Assembly (NCBI RefSeq): GCF_016107325.1
Contig: NZ_RCVT01000008.1
Location: forward strand, 1-64,000
Source of the DNA: Sphingomonas sp. MA1305
GTDB taxonomy: Bacteria; Pseudomonadota; Alphaproteobacteria; Sphingomonadales; Sphingomonadaceae
Length of the DNA stretch: 64,000 nt
Direction of reading: 5' to 3'
Positions 34,137 through 42,261 of the stretch are shown piece by piece. The notes under the pieces are model-generated. The model was not told the origin of the DNA and did no database searches. It saw nothing but the letters and a program-made list of their open reading frames with translations. How positions within the stretch are numbered: the stretch's first letter is position 1; each line of letters starts with the position of its first letter. Both the position numbers and the translations under genes were made by a program.

Positions 34137-34645
34137 TCGAAGCGTCAGCGGGATCGGACATCGGCTTCTGGATCGATGCGATCGGGCGGCTGGTGGTTGC
34201 GACCGTGGCCGGGATGGTGCTCGGCTGGGAACGCTCGCGCGAGAACCGGCAGATCATGGGCTTGCGAACGCTGGGTCTGGTCGGTCTGGCGAGCTGCATC
34301 GCCGTGCAGGCGGTCGTGCATAGTGGCCTGCCAAATGTAAACGCCGACGCCGCAGGGCGGGCGATGCAGGGCATTCTGACAGGCGTCGGTTTCATCGGTG
34401 CCGGCGCGGTGCTGCGGGTCGGCCAGGGTCAGGAAGTGCATGGATTGGCGACCGCCGCGTGCATCTGGGTGACGGCCACGATCGGCGCGGCAGCGGGGTT
34501 GGCAGTGTGGCCGCTCATCATCGGCGGGGTGAGCCTTGCAATGCTCGTCCTGTTCGTCGGTGCGCCGCTGGAACGCCGCATCCGCGAGCGGGCTCGCCTG
34601 ACGCCGGCCGAGGCCGACAGGAAGGACGTCGAGCGCAAGCCGTGA
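34133..34645 (+). CDS. MgtC/SapB-family membrane protein
   Basis: 170 aa with four or five TM segments: RLVVATVAGMVLGWERSREN (family signature with GxERxxR), MGLRTLGLVGLASC, and AMQGILTGVGFIGAGAVLR. The cytoplasmic tail is short, lacking the ACT-like domain of virulence MgtC. ATGA overlap with the sulfite oxidase suggests co-regulation by the LysR regulator. Function within this module is unknown. Confidence 0.88.
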   Translation: MIEASAGSDIGFWIDAIGRLVVATVAGMVLGWERSRENRQIMGLRTLGLVGLASCIAVQAVVHSGLPNVNADAAGRAMQGILTGVGFIGAGAVLRVGQGQEVHGLATAACIWVTATIGAAAGLAVWPLIIGGVSLAMLVLFVGAPLERRIRERARLTPAEADRKDVERKP

Positions 34646-34780
34646 TCCCGCTGGATCGCCCGGTGCCTGTCGGCGTCGGGAAGCGGCAAGGTGCAATCAG
34701 GACACCAGCGCCGCATCGGCCTGGCGCCGGACCTCGTCGGCGATCGGATGCGGCTCGGAAGCGGGGCGCTCGCCCACCAC

Positions 34781-34858
34781 TGTGGATCGGCGTGCAAAAG
34801 GGACCCCGGTAGCGGGGTGATCGGCGTCGAAAAAGGACCCCTCATCCTGGGGGTCTAG
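34781..34858 (+). mobile_element. Solo IS21-type terminus
   Basis: TGTGGATCGGCGTGCAAAAG at 34781 and a second repeat GATCGGCGTCGAAAAAGGAC at 34819 match the repeats at the IS21 end at 18133, but with the two repeat types in the opposite order, so this is probably the other end of a related element. No istA follows; Tn3 DNA begins at 34899. Confidence 0.6.
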
Positions 34859-34898
34859 GCTGCTTGCTTGGCGGTGTGTCAAGCGGCGAGATCGGGAT

Positions 34899-35246
34899 GG
34901 GGAACGGTGAGAGAAGGGCCGAAAACGTACGCTAAGAAGTCTTTGGAGAGCAGCGATACAGCCAAGCTCCCGGCCGTATTCGGCAGGTTACGTCAACAGG
35001 CAGCGCAACGCTGTGGAACACCGTCTATCTCGACCAGGCCGTCCGGCACCTGCGCGGCAGCGGCGTCGACGTACCCGACGAACTGCTCGCCCATGTCGCG
35101 CCGCTGGGCTGGGAGCATGTCGGCCTCACCGGCGACTATCTATGGGGTGAGATCGACAAGCCCCGCGGGCGATTCAGGCCGCTCCGCCTTCACCAGCAGG
35201 GTCGCGACGCTTAGCGTACGTTTTCGACCATCCTCTCACCGCCCCC
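34899..35246 (+). mobile_element. Internally deleted Tn3-family transposon, 348 bp
   Basis: Left repeat GGGGAACGGTGAGAGAAGGG then CCGAAAACGTACGCTAAG (34899-34936); right repeat (35210-35246, reverse) GGGGGCGGTGAGAGGATGGT then CGAAAACGTACGCTAAG. Between them only the last 67 codons of a Tn3 transposase remain. It belongs to a different end-sequence group from the 29787-32012 element. No 5-bp target duplication is seen. Confidence 0.85.
35011..35214 (+). pseudogene. tnpA: Tn3-family transposase, C-terminal fragment
   Basis: 67 codons reading LWNTVYLDQAVRHLRGSG, then ELLAHVAPLGWEHVGLTGDY and GRFRPLR, the invariant end of Tn3 transposases; the stop lies within the right inverted repeat, as in complete elements. 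Everything upstream of LWNTVYL is deleted, including all catalytic residues. Confidence 0.88.
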
Positions 35247-35391
35247 GATTCGAGTCGGCATGCACCAGCTTTGCGTAGCGCTCTGCCATATTCAGGTGAA
35301 TTGCTGCAATTGCTGGGTCGGCCGCAGACGCGGCCAGCTCGCGTTCTTGCTGCTCGCGCTTCACGTAATAGTCAGTCGTGGCCTGATCCAT
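35236..35391 (-). CDS. Small hypothetical protein with its end overwritten by a Tn3 repeat
   Basis: 51 aa: MDQATTDYYVKREQQERELA, then AIHLNMAERYAKLVHADS and NRGR. Small, charged DQ(A/S)T...YY..RE..ER proteins of this kind are common in sphingomonads. The last codons and the stop are read from the Tn3 inverted repeat (35236-35246), so the natural C-terminus was probably replaced. No known function. Confidence 0.6.
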   Translation of the reverse strand: MDQATTDYYVKREQQERELAASAADPAIAAIHLNMAERYAKLVHADSNRGR

Positions 35392-35571
35392 TATCGCAGC
35401 TCCTTGAATCAGCGCCATGCGCCATGTCCCGGTGCGTGCGCCCCCGCTCGCATCCACGACAATAGCACATGATTGTTGCGGAAGCGAGTCGACTCCAAAA
35501 CCCTTGGAGCGTGTGTGTTAGCGGTTTGGTATCGATTCGCCGGCTAGGTCCGGGGCGAAGAGGCACGGATC

Positions 35572-37470
35572 GTGAAACAGAACGAAGAAGCGCGACTTGA
35601 CGCGCTGTACCAGTTGAACCTGCTCGACACGCCTCCGAGCGCGAGCTTCGATCGCATCACGCGCATGGCGAGCCAGATCTTCAATCTGCCTATTTCGGCG
35701 GTATCACTGACCGATCGGGACCGGCAGTGGTTCAAATCGCGTGTCGGGGTCGAACATAGCTCCATACCGCGCGACAAGGCACCGTGCGCGCAGGTGGCGG
35801 AGACCACCGAGGTGCTGGTCATCCCCGACCTTCTCGCCGACAACTGCTATGCGACGAGCCTCCTGGCGGAAACAGGAGTTCGCTTCTACGCTGGCGTTCC
35901 GCTCGTTACCCGCGAAGGATTCGGCCTCGGCTCGCTTTGTGTGCTCGGCACGGAGCCGCGAACGGTGTCTGAGGTGGAGATGACCGGCCTGAGCGATCTG
36001 GCCGATATGGTCATGGTGCAGATCGAGATGCAGCACGCGTTCGGGCGCATCGATCCCCTCAGCGGCCTTCCCAACCGCACCCAGTTTCTCGACGATCTTG
36101 AAGACCTTGGTCGGGATGCGCCTGGCGAGCGGCGATATGCCGTGCTGCTCGACCTTGCCCGTAACGACCAGCTCAACAACGGCCTGCGCGTGAGGGGGCC
36201 TTCGTTCGTCGATGACATGGTGCAGGATGCCGCCAGGTCGCTCCGGGCAGCACTCGGCCCCGGACGAACGGCCTACCATGTCGCTGCAACGCAGTTTGCG
36301 TTCCTGTCCCCGCCTGAGCCGGAGCGGGACGCATATCTGGCGTTGCTCGGCTCGATGCTGGCGACAGCCCAGAATGCTTCCGTCGTTCGGTTCGCCATGA
36401 CCACCGCGATTGGCGTCACGTCCGTCATTCTTGGTGAGGCGGACCCGCGCGATGTGCTGCGCACCGCCTATAGCGCCGCCCAGGACGCCCGTGCGTCAGA
36501 GAACGCCGTTAGCCTCTACTCACCCGACGAGGACCGCGTTCACGGTCGCAGGTTCACGCTCCTCAACGATTTTGGTGCCGCGCTCGACCAGCCGGGTCAG
36601 CTCAGGCTCGTATTTCAGCCGCGGGTCGATGTCGCCTCGGGGCAGTGCGTCGGGGCGGAGGCGCTGCTCCGCTGGAAGCATCCTCGCTTGGGGGAAGTGT
36701 CACCCGGAGAGTTCATTCCGATCATCGAGCAGACCTCGCTTGCGAAGCCCACTACCGCATGGGTGCTTGATACGGCCATGCGACAGCTTGCAGCCTGGCG
36801 GAAAGAGGGGCTCGACCTTCAGCTTTCGATCAACGTCTCTGCGGCCAATCTCGAAGAAAGCGACTTCGCCGGACGCGTGCAGCTCTATCTCCTGAAGCAC
36901 CGGCTGCGCCCGGATGCGATCGAGCTGGAGGTGACGGAAAGTGCCGTGATGGAGAATGGCGGTCGCGCCATGACGCAGCTTCGCGAGCTGAAAGCCGCCG
37001 GGGTGCCGCTGGCAATCGACGATTTCGGCACGGGCTATAGCAGCCTTGCCTATCTCCAGCGCCTACCGGCGCGGGTGGTCAAGATCGACCAGTCATTCAT
37101 CCGGCACCTGGCGGAGGAAGAGCGGGAGCAAGCCCTTGTTCGTTCAATGATCACCCTCTCGCACGATCTGGGCTACCGCGTCGTTGCCGAAGGCGTTGAG
37201 AGCGCCGCCGCTGCGACGATGCTGGCCGGGATGGGGTGCGAGGAAGCACAGGGCTACCACTTCGCACGACCAATGGAGGCGGAGGATTTCCGGCAGTGGT
37301 TGGTTGCTTCGCGCAGTTTGCCGCTGAGGACCGCCACCGCATCCGAAGCAGCAGCAGGCGGACATCCTGGCCCGAGCCGGGTGCAACGCGATCCAGGGCT
37401 ATCTTTTCGCAAAGCCGCTCTCGCCGGCTCAGGCCACCGATCTACTCGACCAGGCGGCACGCTCGGCTAA
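35572..37470 (+). CDS. GAF - degenerate GGDEF - EAL cyclic-di-GMP protein
   Basis: 632 aa starting with GTG. GAF domain at residues 20-155 (LNLLDTPPSASFDRITRMAS); degenerate GGDEF domain at 165-315, where the active-site loop is AATQFAFL, so no cyclase activity is expected; EAL domain at 330-585 with EALLRWKHP, ELEVTESAVM, IDDFGTGYSSLAYL and GVESAAAATML, all consistent with an active phosphodiesterase. The true domain ends near WLVASRSL. The last 50 residues are a frameshifted read-through of another EAL C-terminus (see 37340-37513). Cytoplasmic. Confidence 0.85.
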   Translation: MKQNEEARLDALYQLNLLDTPPSASFDRITRMASQIFNLPISAVSLTDRDRQWFKSRVGVEHSSIPRDKAPCAQVAETTEVLVIPDLLADNCYATSLLAETGVRFYAGVPLVTREGFGLGSLCVLGTEPRTVSEVEMTGLSDLADMVMVQIEMQHAFGRIDPLSGLPNRTQFLDDLEDLGRDAPGERRYAVLLDLARNDQLNNGLRVRGPSFVDDMVQDAARSLRAALGPGRTAYHVAATQFAFLSPPEPERDAYLALLGSMLATAQNASVVRFAMTTAIGVTSVILGEADPRDVLRTAYSAAQDARASENAVSLYSPDEDRVHGRRFTLLNDFGAALDQPGQLRLVFQPRVDVASGQCVGAEALLRWKHPRLGEVSPGEFIPIIEQTSLAKPTTAWVLDTAMRQLAAWRKEGLDLQLSINVSAANLEESDFAGRVQLYLLKHRLRPDAIELEVTESAVMENGGRAMTQLRELKAAGVPLAIDDFGTGYSSLAYLQRLPARVVKIDQSFIRHLAEEEREQALVRSMITLSHDLGYRVVAEGVESAAAATMLAGMGCEEAQGYHFARPMEAEDFRQWLVASRSLPLRTATASEAAAGGHPGPSRVQRDPGLSFRKAALAGSGHRSTRPGGTLG

Positions 37471-37513
37471 AGGCAGCTGCCTAGGTCCGTCGACATACTT
37501 GGTCTCAAGCTGA
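37340..37513 (+). pseudogene. C-terminal fragment of a second EAL-domain protein, out of frame
   Basis: In a frame different from the upstream gene, HPKQQQADILARAGCNAIQG then YLFAKPLSPAQATDLLDQAA is a typical EAL-domain ending (GYLFAKPL). It directly follows an intact EAL end (GYHFARPM), so two related genes were joined, or an internal duplication lost its middle. Confidence 0.75.
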
Positions 37514-37517
37514 TCGA

Positions 37518-37550
37518 CACCGCCGCTGAACATAATCCACAGCGGCGGTG
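37518..37550 (+). terminator. Hairpin behind the EAL genes
   Basis: Eleven-base perfect stem CACCGCCGCTG / CAGCGGCGGTG with an 11-base loop, five bases after the fragment's stop. No T run. Confidence 0.5.
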
Positions 37551-37594
37551 GCGATCGGCATCGATAAGCGTCCTGTTCCCGGTTGTTCCGCCAA

Positions 37595-38770
37595 TCAGCC
37601 GTGCGGCCGCATGACAACCTTGATTACACCTTCTTCCTTGTCGCGGAATTTAGCGTACATTTCTGGCGCGTCTTCAAGACTGGCCGGATGCGTGATCACG
37701 AAGCTGGGATCGATCGCGCCCGCGACGATCTTATCCAGTAGCGGCTTGGTGTAACGTTGCACGTGGGTCTGCCCAAGCTTGATCGTCAGCCCCTTGTTCA
37801 TCGCTGCACCGATCGGAAGCTTGTCACCCATCCCGACGTAGACGCCGGGCACGGAGACCGTGCCGCCCTTGCGGCAGCTCATGATCGCCTGCCGCAGGAC
37901 GTGGACGCGATCAGTGGCGAGCATCATGCTTGCCTTCACCTTGTCCATGACCGCGTCCGCCGCCCCGTGCGCGGCCGCCTCGCAGCCGACAGCATCGATG
38001 CAGCTGTCGGGGCCCCGGCCCTTGGTTCGCGCCTGCAGCTCGTCATAGACATCGGTTTCGGCGAAGTTAATCGTCTCAGCGCCACCGGCCTCCGCCATGG
38101 CGAGTCGCTCGGGCACCTCGTCGATCGCGATCACGCGGCCGGCGCCCATCATCAGCGCGGAGCGGATGGCGAACTGGCCGACCGGACCGCAGCCCCAGAT
38201 CGCGACGGTGTCGCCATGCTCGATCTGCGCATTCTCGGCGGCCATGTAGCCGGTCGGGAAGATATCCGATAGGAAGAGGGCCTGCTCATCGGTTACGTTG
38301 TCGGGAATCTTGATCGGACCGACATCCGCCATCGGCACCCGGAGATACTCCGCCTGGCCGCCGCAGTAGCCGCCCAGCATGTGGCTGAAGCCGAACAGCC
38401 CGGCGGGCGAATGGCCCATCGCCTTGGCGGCCATCTCGGCGTTCGGATTGGTCCGATCGCAGGCCGCAAACAGACCCTTCTTGCAGAACCAGCAATCGCC
38501 GCAGCTGATCGTGAACGGCACCACCACCCGGTCCCCGATCTTGAGGTTGGTGACCTCGGACCCGAGCGCCACGACCTCGCCCATGTTCTCGTGGCCGAGG
38601 ATGTCGCCGGCCTCCATGGTGGGCTGGTAGCCATCCAGCAGGTGAAGGTCCGACCCGCAGATCGCGCAGGCGGTTACTTTGATGATCGCATCGCGCGGGT
38701 GCTTGATCTCGGGATCCGCGACGGTGTCGACGCGGACATCGCCTTTACCGTGCCAGCATAGTGCGCGCAT
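37595..38770 (-). CDS. Zinc-dependent alcohol/formaldehyde dehydrogenase-like protein
   Basis: 391 aa medium-chain dehydrogenase. Catalytic-zinc region CAICGSDLHLLDGY, then GHENMGEVVALG; structural-zinc cysteines in CGDCWFCKKGLFAACD; coenzyme motif VAIWGCGPVGQFAIRSALMM. Glutathione-independent formaldehyde-dehydrogenase-like members share the long loop before the Rossmann fold (GGQAEYLRVPMADVGPIKIP). GGGGGAAAC precedes the ATG at 38770; a longer frame to 39214 overlaps IS DNA and is rejected. Single-gene unit. Confidence 0.88.
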   Translation of the reverse strand: MRALCWHGKGDVRVDTVADPEIKHPRDAIIKVTACAICGSDLHLLDGYQPTMEAGDILGHENMGEVVALGSEVTNLKIGDRVVVPFTISCGDCWFCKKGLFAACDRTNPNAEMAAKAMGHSPAGLFGFSHMLGGYCGGQAEYLRVPMADVGPIKIPDNVTDEQALFLSDIFPTGYMAAENAQIEHGDTVAIWGCGPVGQFAIRSALMMGAGRVIAIDEVPERLAMAEAGGAETINFAETDVYDELQARTKGRGPDSCIDAVGCEAAAHGAADAVMDKVKASMMLATDRVHVLRQAIMSCRKGGTVSVPGVYVGMGDKLPIGAAMNKGLTIKLGQTHVQRYTKPLLDKIVAGAIDPSFVITHPASLEDAPEMYAKFRDKEEGVIKVVMRPHG

Positions 38771-38944
38771 GTCGTTTCCCCCATCTAATCGGACGTCCCC
38801 GTGGTAAGGACCTCGTCTAAGGCGCCCAACGCCTTGGGCTGCGGCATGGTTCCCGTCTGTCGGATCCGTGAACGAGCAGCCATTTCGGGCAGCGATCGGC
38901 GAGCTCACCCGCGACATCAGGCTCAAACTGTTCGTAAAACGGCC

Positions 38945-38958
38945 GGGGCTGTTGAAAA
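38945..38958 (+). repeat. 14-bp inverted end GGGGCTGTTGAAAA, copy 1
   Basis: Lies 64 bases before the transposase fragment at 39022, where the left end of that IS is expected. The exact reverse complement is at 46018-46031. Confidence 0.55.
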
Positions 38959-39021
38959 GGCCGAGTGATCCGATCGCGTTCCTAACGCGTTCCCTGCTTC
39001 GACACATCGGGAGCAGCGGCC

Positions 39022-39795
39022 ATGATGGGTGAGCAACAGCGAGGCGGCAAGGACGCAAGTTGGCGGGCGCTGGGAGCGATGAGCCCCGCCGATCACATAC
39101 TACGCAGGATAGACAGGCTGATCGACCTGGGTGAGCTGCGCGATGCGCTCGCCCCGCACTACAGTCGCCGTGGGCGTCCCTCGATCGCGCCCGAATTGCT
39201 GGTTCGCATGTCACTGATCGCTCGCCTCTATGGCATCACGTCGGAACGCCGGCCGTGCGAGGAAGTCCGCTTCAACCTCGCCTACCGCTGGTTCTGCCGA
39301 TTGCCGCTCGACGCGCCGGGGCCGCACGAAGACATCGAACTCGGCGGATTAGCCGCCTATTTTCGGTATCTCGACGAGGAAAAGGCCATAGCCGGAGCCG
39401 ACGTGTTTCGAGCACAGGGGCTAAGCCACCTTTGTTACATAAAGGACAAGATCGTTTTTCCGACGTCTGACATCTTGAAGATATACAAAAATGCGAAGGA
39501 TGCTGTGGCGTCGAAGAAAATAAAGGATCCTGCTGCGTGGCAGCCTGCGTTTCGTAATGCCCTAATCGCACAAATGATAAAACGTGATGCTGAATATAAG
39601 AGGGATTCGCGCCGAATTCTTTATCCAACATGGTTGCCGCCGCATCCCGACGAAGCAGAAGATCTCAAGCCGACTGCGGATGACCCAGCAAGGTCAAACA
39701 ATGAACGTGATGACGCCCTTGATCCTCGACTAAGGCGAACATCACGCAAGCCAGGTAGTTTCAAGCTAGCGTCAATCAAGTACGATCCGAGCTAA
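39022..39795 (+). CDS. Chimeric frame: DUF772-type transposase N-terminus joined to an unknown AT-richer segment
   Basis: 257 aa. Residues 1-105 are a transposase N-terminal domain (DUF772 type): MSPADHILRRIDRLIDLGEL, RRGRPSIAPELLVRMSLIAR and YRWFCRLPLDAPGPH. The expected catalytic continuation is missing. From about base 39330 the sequence is unrelated and, from about 39420, clearly less GC-rich: CYIKDKIVFPTSDILKIYKN, NALIAQMIKRDAEYKRDSRR and a Pro/Asp-rich tail. The second part is probably the remains of another gene; no function recognised. Confidence 0.6.
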   Translation: MMGEQQRGGKDASWRALGAMSPADHILRRIDRLIDLGELRDALAPHYSRRGRPSIAPELLVRMSLIARLYGITSERRPCEEVRFNLAYRWFCRLPLDAPGPHEDIELGGLAAYFRYLDEEKAIAGADVFRAQGLSHLCYIKDKIVFPTSDILKIYKNAKDAVASKKIKDPAAWQPAFRNALIAQMIKRDAEYKRDSRRILYPTWLPPHPDEAEDLKPTADDPARSNNERDDALDPRLRRTSRKPGSFKLASIKYDPS

Positions 39796-39805
39796 ACTGA
39801 GGGAT

Positions 39806-40108
39806 CTAATAGTAGCGCGGCATCGGCCCCCATTGTGGGGTCTGGTCTGGAAGGTCGACCTCGATCTCGTCCACGTAACACCATCCCCAGCCCTCGGGTG
39901 GATCATAGCCTTCCATGATCGGATGGCCCGTCTTGTGATAGTGGGCCGTGGCGTGCCGATGCGGGGACTGGTCGCAGCAGCCCACATGCCCGCAGGTGCG
40001 GCAGATTCGAAGATGAACCCAGGGGCTGTCGATCTCGAGGCATTCTTGGCAACCGCGCGCGCTCGGTGTGACGTCGCGGACGGCCCCATTGTGCTGGCAA
40101 ATGCTCAT
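39806..40108 (-). CDS. UBP-type zinc-finger protein
   Basis: 100 aa. Cys/His pattern of the ubiquitin-hydrolase (ZnF-UBP) finger: GCQECLEIDSPWVHLRICRT, then CGHVGCCDQSPHRHATAHYH and GHPIMEGYDPPEGWGWCYVD. Bacterial copies are stand-alone or fused to flavin disulfide reductases. The start overlaps the stop of the upstream reductase-like gene (ATGA), so the pair works together. Ligand unknown; eukaryotic ZnF-UBP binds free C-termini of ubiquitin. Confidence 0.9.
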   Translation of the reverse strand: MSICQHNGAVRDVTPSARGCQECLEIDSPWVHLRICRTCGHVGCCDQSPHRHATAHYHKTGHPIMEGYDPPEGWGWCYVDEIEVDLPDQTPQWGPMPRYY

Positions 40109-41748
40109 GGTTGCTCCTTGGTCGCTTGGCTCGCCAACATGGCGTGAATCTGGGAGACGACGGCCGCGCCCTCGCCGACAGCCGCGGCTACGCGCTTGGT
40201 CGAGGTAGCTCGCACGTCGCCGATCGCAAAGACCCCCGGCAGACTGGCTTCTAGGGGAAGGGGACCGTTGCCGGTCACGACGAACCCTTTGCCGTCAATG
40301 TCAACGCAGTCGTGGAGCCAGCCGGTGTTCGGGTCGGCCCCAATGAAGAGGAAGAGATGATGGAGATTGCAGCGGTGCGTCGAACCATCGGTCCGGTTGC
40401 GGAAGGTGGCGGCCGACAGGCCGGATGACGCATCGCCTTCGAGCCCGACAACCTCGCTGCCCACATGCAGTTCGACGTTGGGAAGTGCGGCGATCCGCTC
40501 GATCAGGTAGCTCGACATGGTCTGCTCGAGCGGACGTCGAACGAACAGGTGAAGCTTTCGTACCTGCGGCGCAAGGAAGACGATGGCCTGGCCGGCGCTG
40601 TTACCGCCGCCCACCAGCGCCACTTCCTCGCCCGCGCAGAGCCGCGCCTCGATCGGCGATGCCCAATAGGAGACGCCGTTCCCCTCGAACTCGGCGAGGT
40701 TCGGAATGTCGGGTCGGCGATAGCTTGCCCCCGAGGCGATCACGATCGCCTTGGAGATCACGCGGGTGCCCCCCGCGATTTCGAGCGTCAGTTCCTTGCC
40801 CGAGCAGTCGAGCCGGTCGACATGCATCGGGACGGCGATCTCCGCGCCAAACTTGATCGCCTGATTGAAGGCGCGCCCAGCCAGCGCACGACCGGAAATC
40901 CCAGTCGGGAAGCCCAGATAATTCTCGATCCGCGACGAGGCCCCGGCTTGGCCGCCTGTGTTGCGCCCGTCAAAGACGACTACCGAGAGCCCCTCCGACG
41001 CGGCATAGACGGCCGCCGCCAGCCCGGCCGGACCGGCACCGACGATCGCGACATCGAACCGCGCGCCATCCTTGATCGACGGCGTAATGCCGAGGCAGGT
41101 CGCGAGCTCGAGTTCGGTCGGATCGCGCAGGAAAGTGCCGTCAGGGCAGACGATCAGCGGCAGTTCGGCCGCTGATATACCAAGCCGCTCGATCAGCGCC
41201 TTGCCTTCTGCGTCGGTCGTCGCGTCCAGCACGAGGTTGGGATAGCCGGCACGGGTGAGGAACACCTGCAGCCCGACAACTTTCGGGTTCGAGGGAGCTC
41301 CCACCAGGATAGTCCCGGCCTCCGCATCCTCGATGAGCTCGACCCGGCGCAGGATGAGCGCGCGCATGACGATTTCGCCGAGATCGGCTGTCCCGATCAT
41401 CAACGCACGAAGGTGCGGTGCGTCGAACGGGATGGCGATGCAGCCATCAGGCCCCGCGCGCCCTGCCGAGATGGAAGGACGGCCGGCCAGGGCGTTCACC
41501 TCGCCGCTAAACTGGCCGACACCGTAACTCGTGACGGATGTCTCGCCTTTAAGGCCGCGTCGCCGGGTCAGCTCGATCTCACCTTCGATCACGAGCCATG
41601 AGGGGGTGCCGACGGCCCCGATCGAAAAGACAGCCTCGCCGGGCGCGAAGCGTTGCTCCGGACCGCTCGCGAACCTGCGCGCGCTGTCGACCTGGTGGGC
41701 GGTCAGCGTCGGGAAGATCTGGTCTTTGCGGGTTTCCAAAATGCCCAT
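40105..41748 (-). CDS. cNMP-binding / thioredoxin-reductase-like FAD protein
   Basis: 547 aa. Cyclic-nucleotide-binding fold at residues 15-130 (FAPGEAVFSIGAVGTPSWLV), a thioredoxin-like segment at 145-215, then a TrxR-type flavoprotein: FAD motif VAIVGAGPAGLAAAVYAASE at 233-252 and NAD(P)H motif VALVGGGNSAGQA. The CxxC redox pair of true thioredoxin reductases is not visible. C-terminal GVFAIGDVRATSTKRVAAAV is the FAD-binding end. The ATG at 41748 is used because the upstream frame is not domain-like. Coupled to the UBP zinc-finger gene. Confidence 0.88.
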   Translation of the reverse strand: MGILETRKDQIFPTLTAHQVDSARRFASGPEQRFAPGEAVFSIGAVGTPSWLVIEGEIELTRRRGLKGETSVTSYGVGQFSGEVNALAGRPSISAGRAGPDGCIAIPFDAPHLRALMIGTADLGEIVMRALILRRVELIEDAEAGTILVGAPSNPKVVGLQVFLTRAGYPNLVLDATTDAEGKALIERLGISAAELPLIVCPDGTFLRDPTELELATCLGITPSIKDGARFDVAIVGAGPAGLAAAVYAASEGLSVVVFDGRNTGGQAGASSRIENYLGFPTGISGRALAGRAFNQAIKFGAEIAVPMHVDRLDCSGKELTLEIAGGTRVISKAIVIASGASYRRPDIPNLAEFEGNGVSYWASPIEARLCAGEEVALVGGGNSAGQAIVFLAPQVRKLHLFVRRPLEQTMSSYLIERIAALPNVELHVGSEVVGLEGDASSGLSAATFRNRTDGSTHRCNLHHLFLFIGADPNTGWLHDCVDIDGKGFVVTGNGPLPLEASLPGVFAIGDVRATSTKRVAAAVGEGAAVVSQIHAMLASQATKEQP

Positions 41749-41947
41749 GGGAACGCTAATCCTCGACGAGTTCATGTTGTCAGATGCTGCGGGGCGCCGG
41801 CTCGCTCCCGCAAGCTTTGCTCTGCGCGATGATTTGGCAAGGGCGCGGACTGTGCCTCCGGGCACAAGCATGTTTCACTCTCTCCGGTTGCCCTGCGCTG
41901 CGGGGAGTGTGAGCGTGCCGACGAACCCGCTGAGAAAGGACCGCCAA

Positions 41948-42244
41948 TTGTCCTCCCATGTGAAGATCGTTGCTGTGCTCGGCGCCAAGCCTGGCAAGGC
42001 TGATGCGCTCGAGGCGCTGCTGCGTGGAATGTTGGCGCCAAGCCGGGCCGAAACCGGCAACCTGCGATATGATCTCTGGCAGGAGCCTGCACCGTCTGGT
42101 CGGTTCGTGCTCGACGAGCTCTATACCGATCAGGCGGCGGTCGACGCCCACCGGGCGACCCCGCACTTCCCGAGCTATCTGGGACAGATCGAGGGGCTCG
42201 CCGAACGGCTGGCGGTCGTTGTCCATCCCCTCGACATAGGCTGA
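41948..42244 (+). CDS. ABM-family putative quinol monooxygenase
   Basis: 98 aa single ABM domain: VKIVAVLGAKPGKADALEAL, SRAETGNLRYDLWQEP, and DELYTDQAAVDAHRATPHFP with the family His. I place the start at TTG 41948, with AAAGGA eight bases upstream; the frame is open further up but overlaps the divergent reductase gene. YgiN relatives oxidise quinols. Single gene. Confidence 0.75.
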   Translation: MSSHVKIVAVLGAKPGKADALEALLRGMLAPSRAETGNLRYDLWQEPAPSGRFVLDELYTDQAAVDAHRATPHFPSYLGQIEGLAERLAVVVHPLDIG

Positions 42245-42261
42245 ACGAAGCTCCTCGCCGT

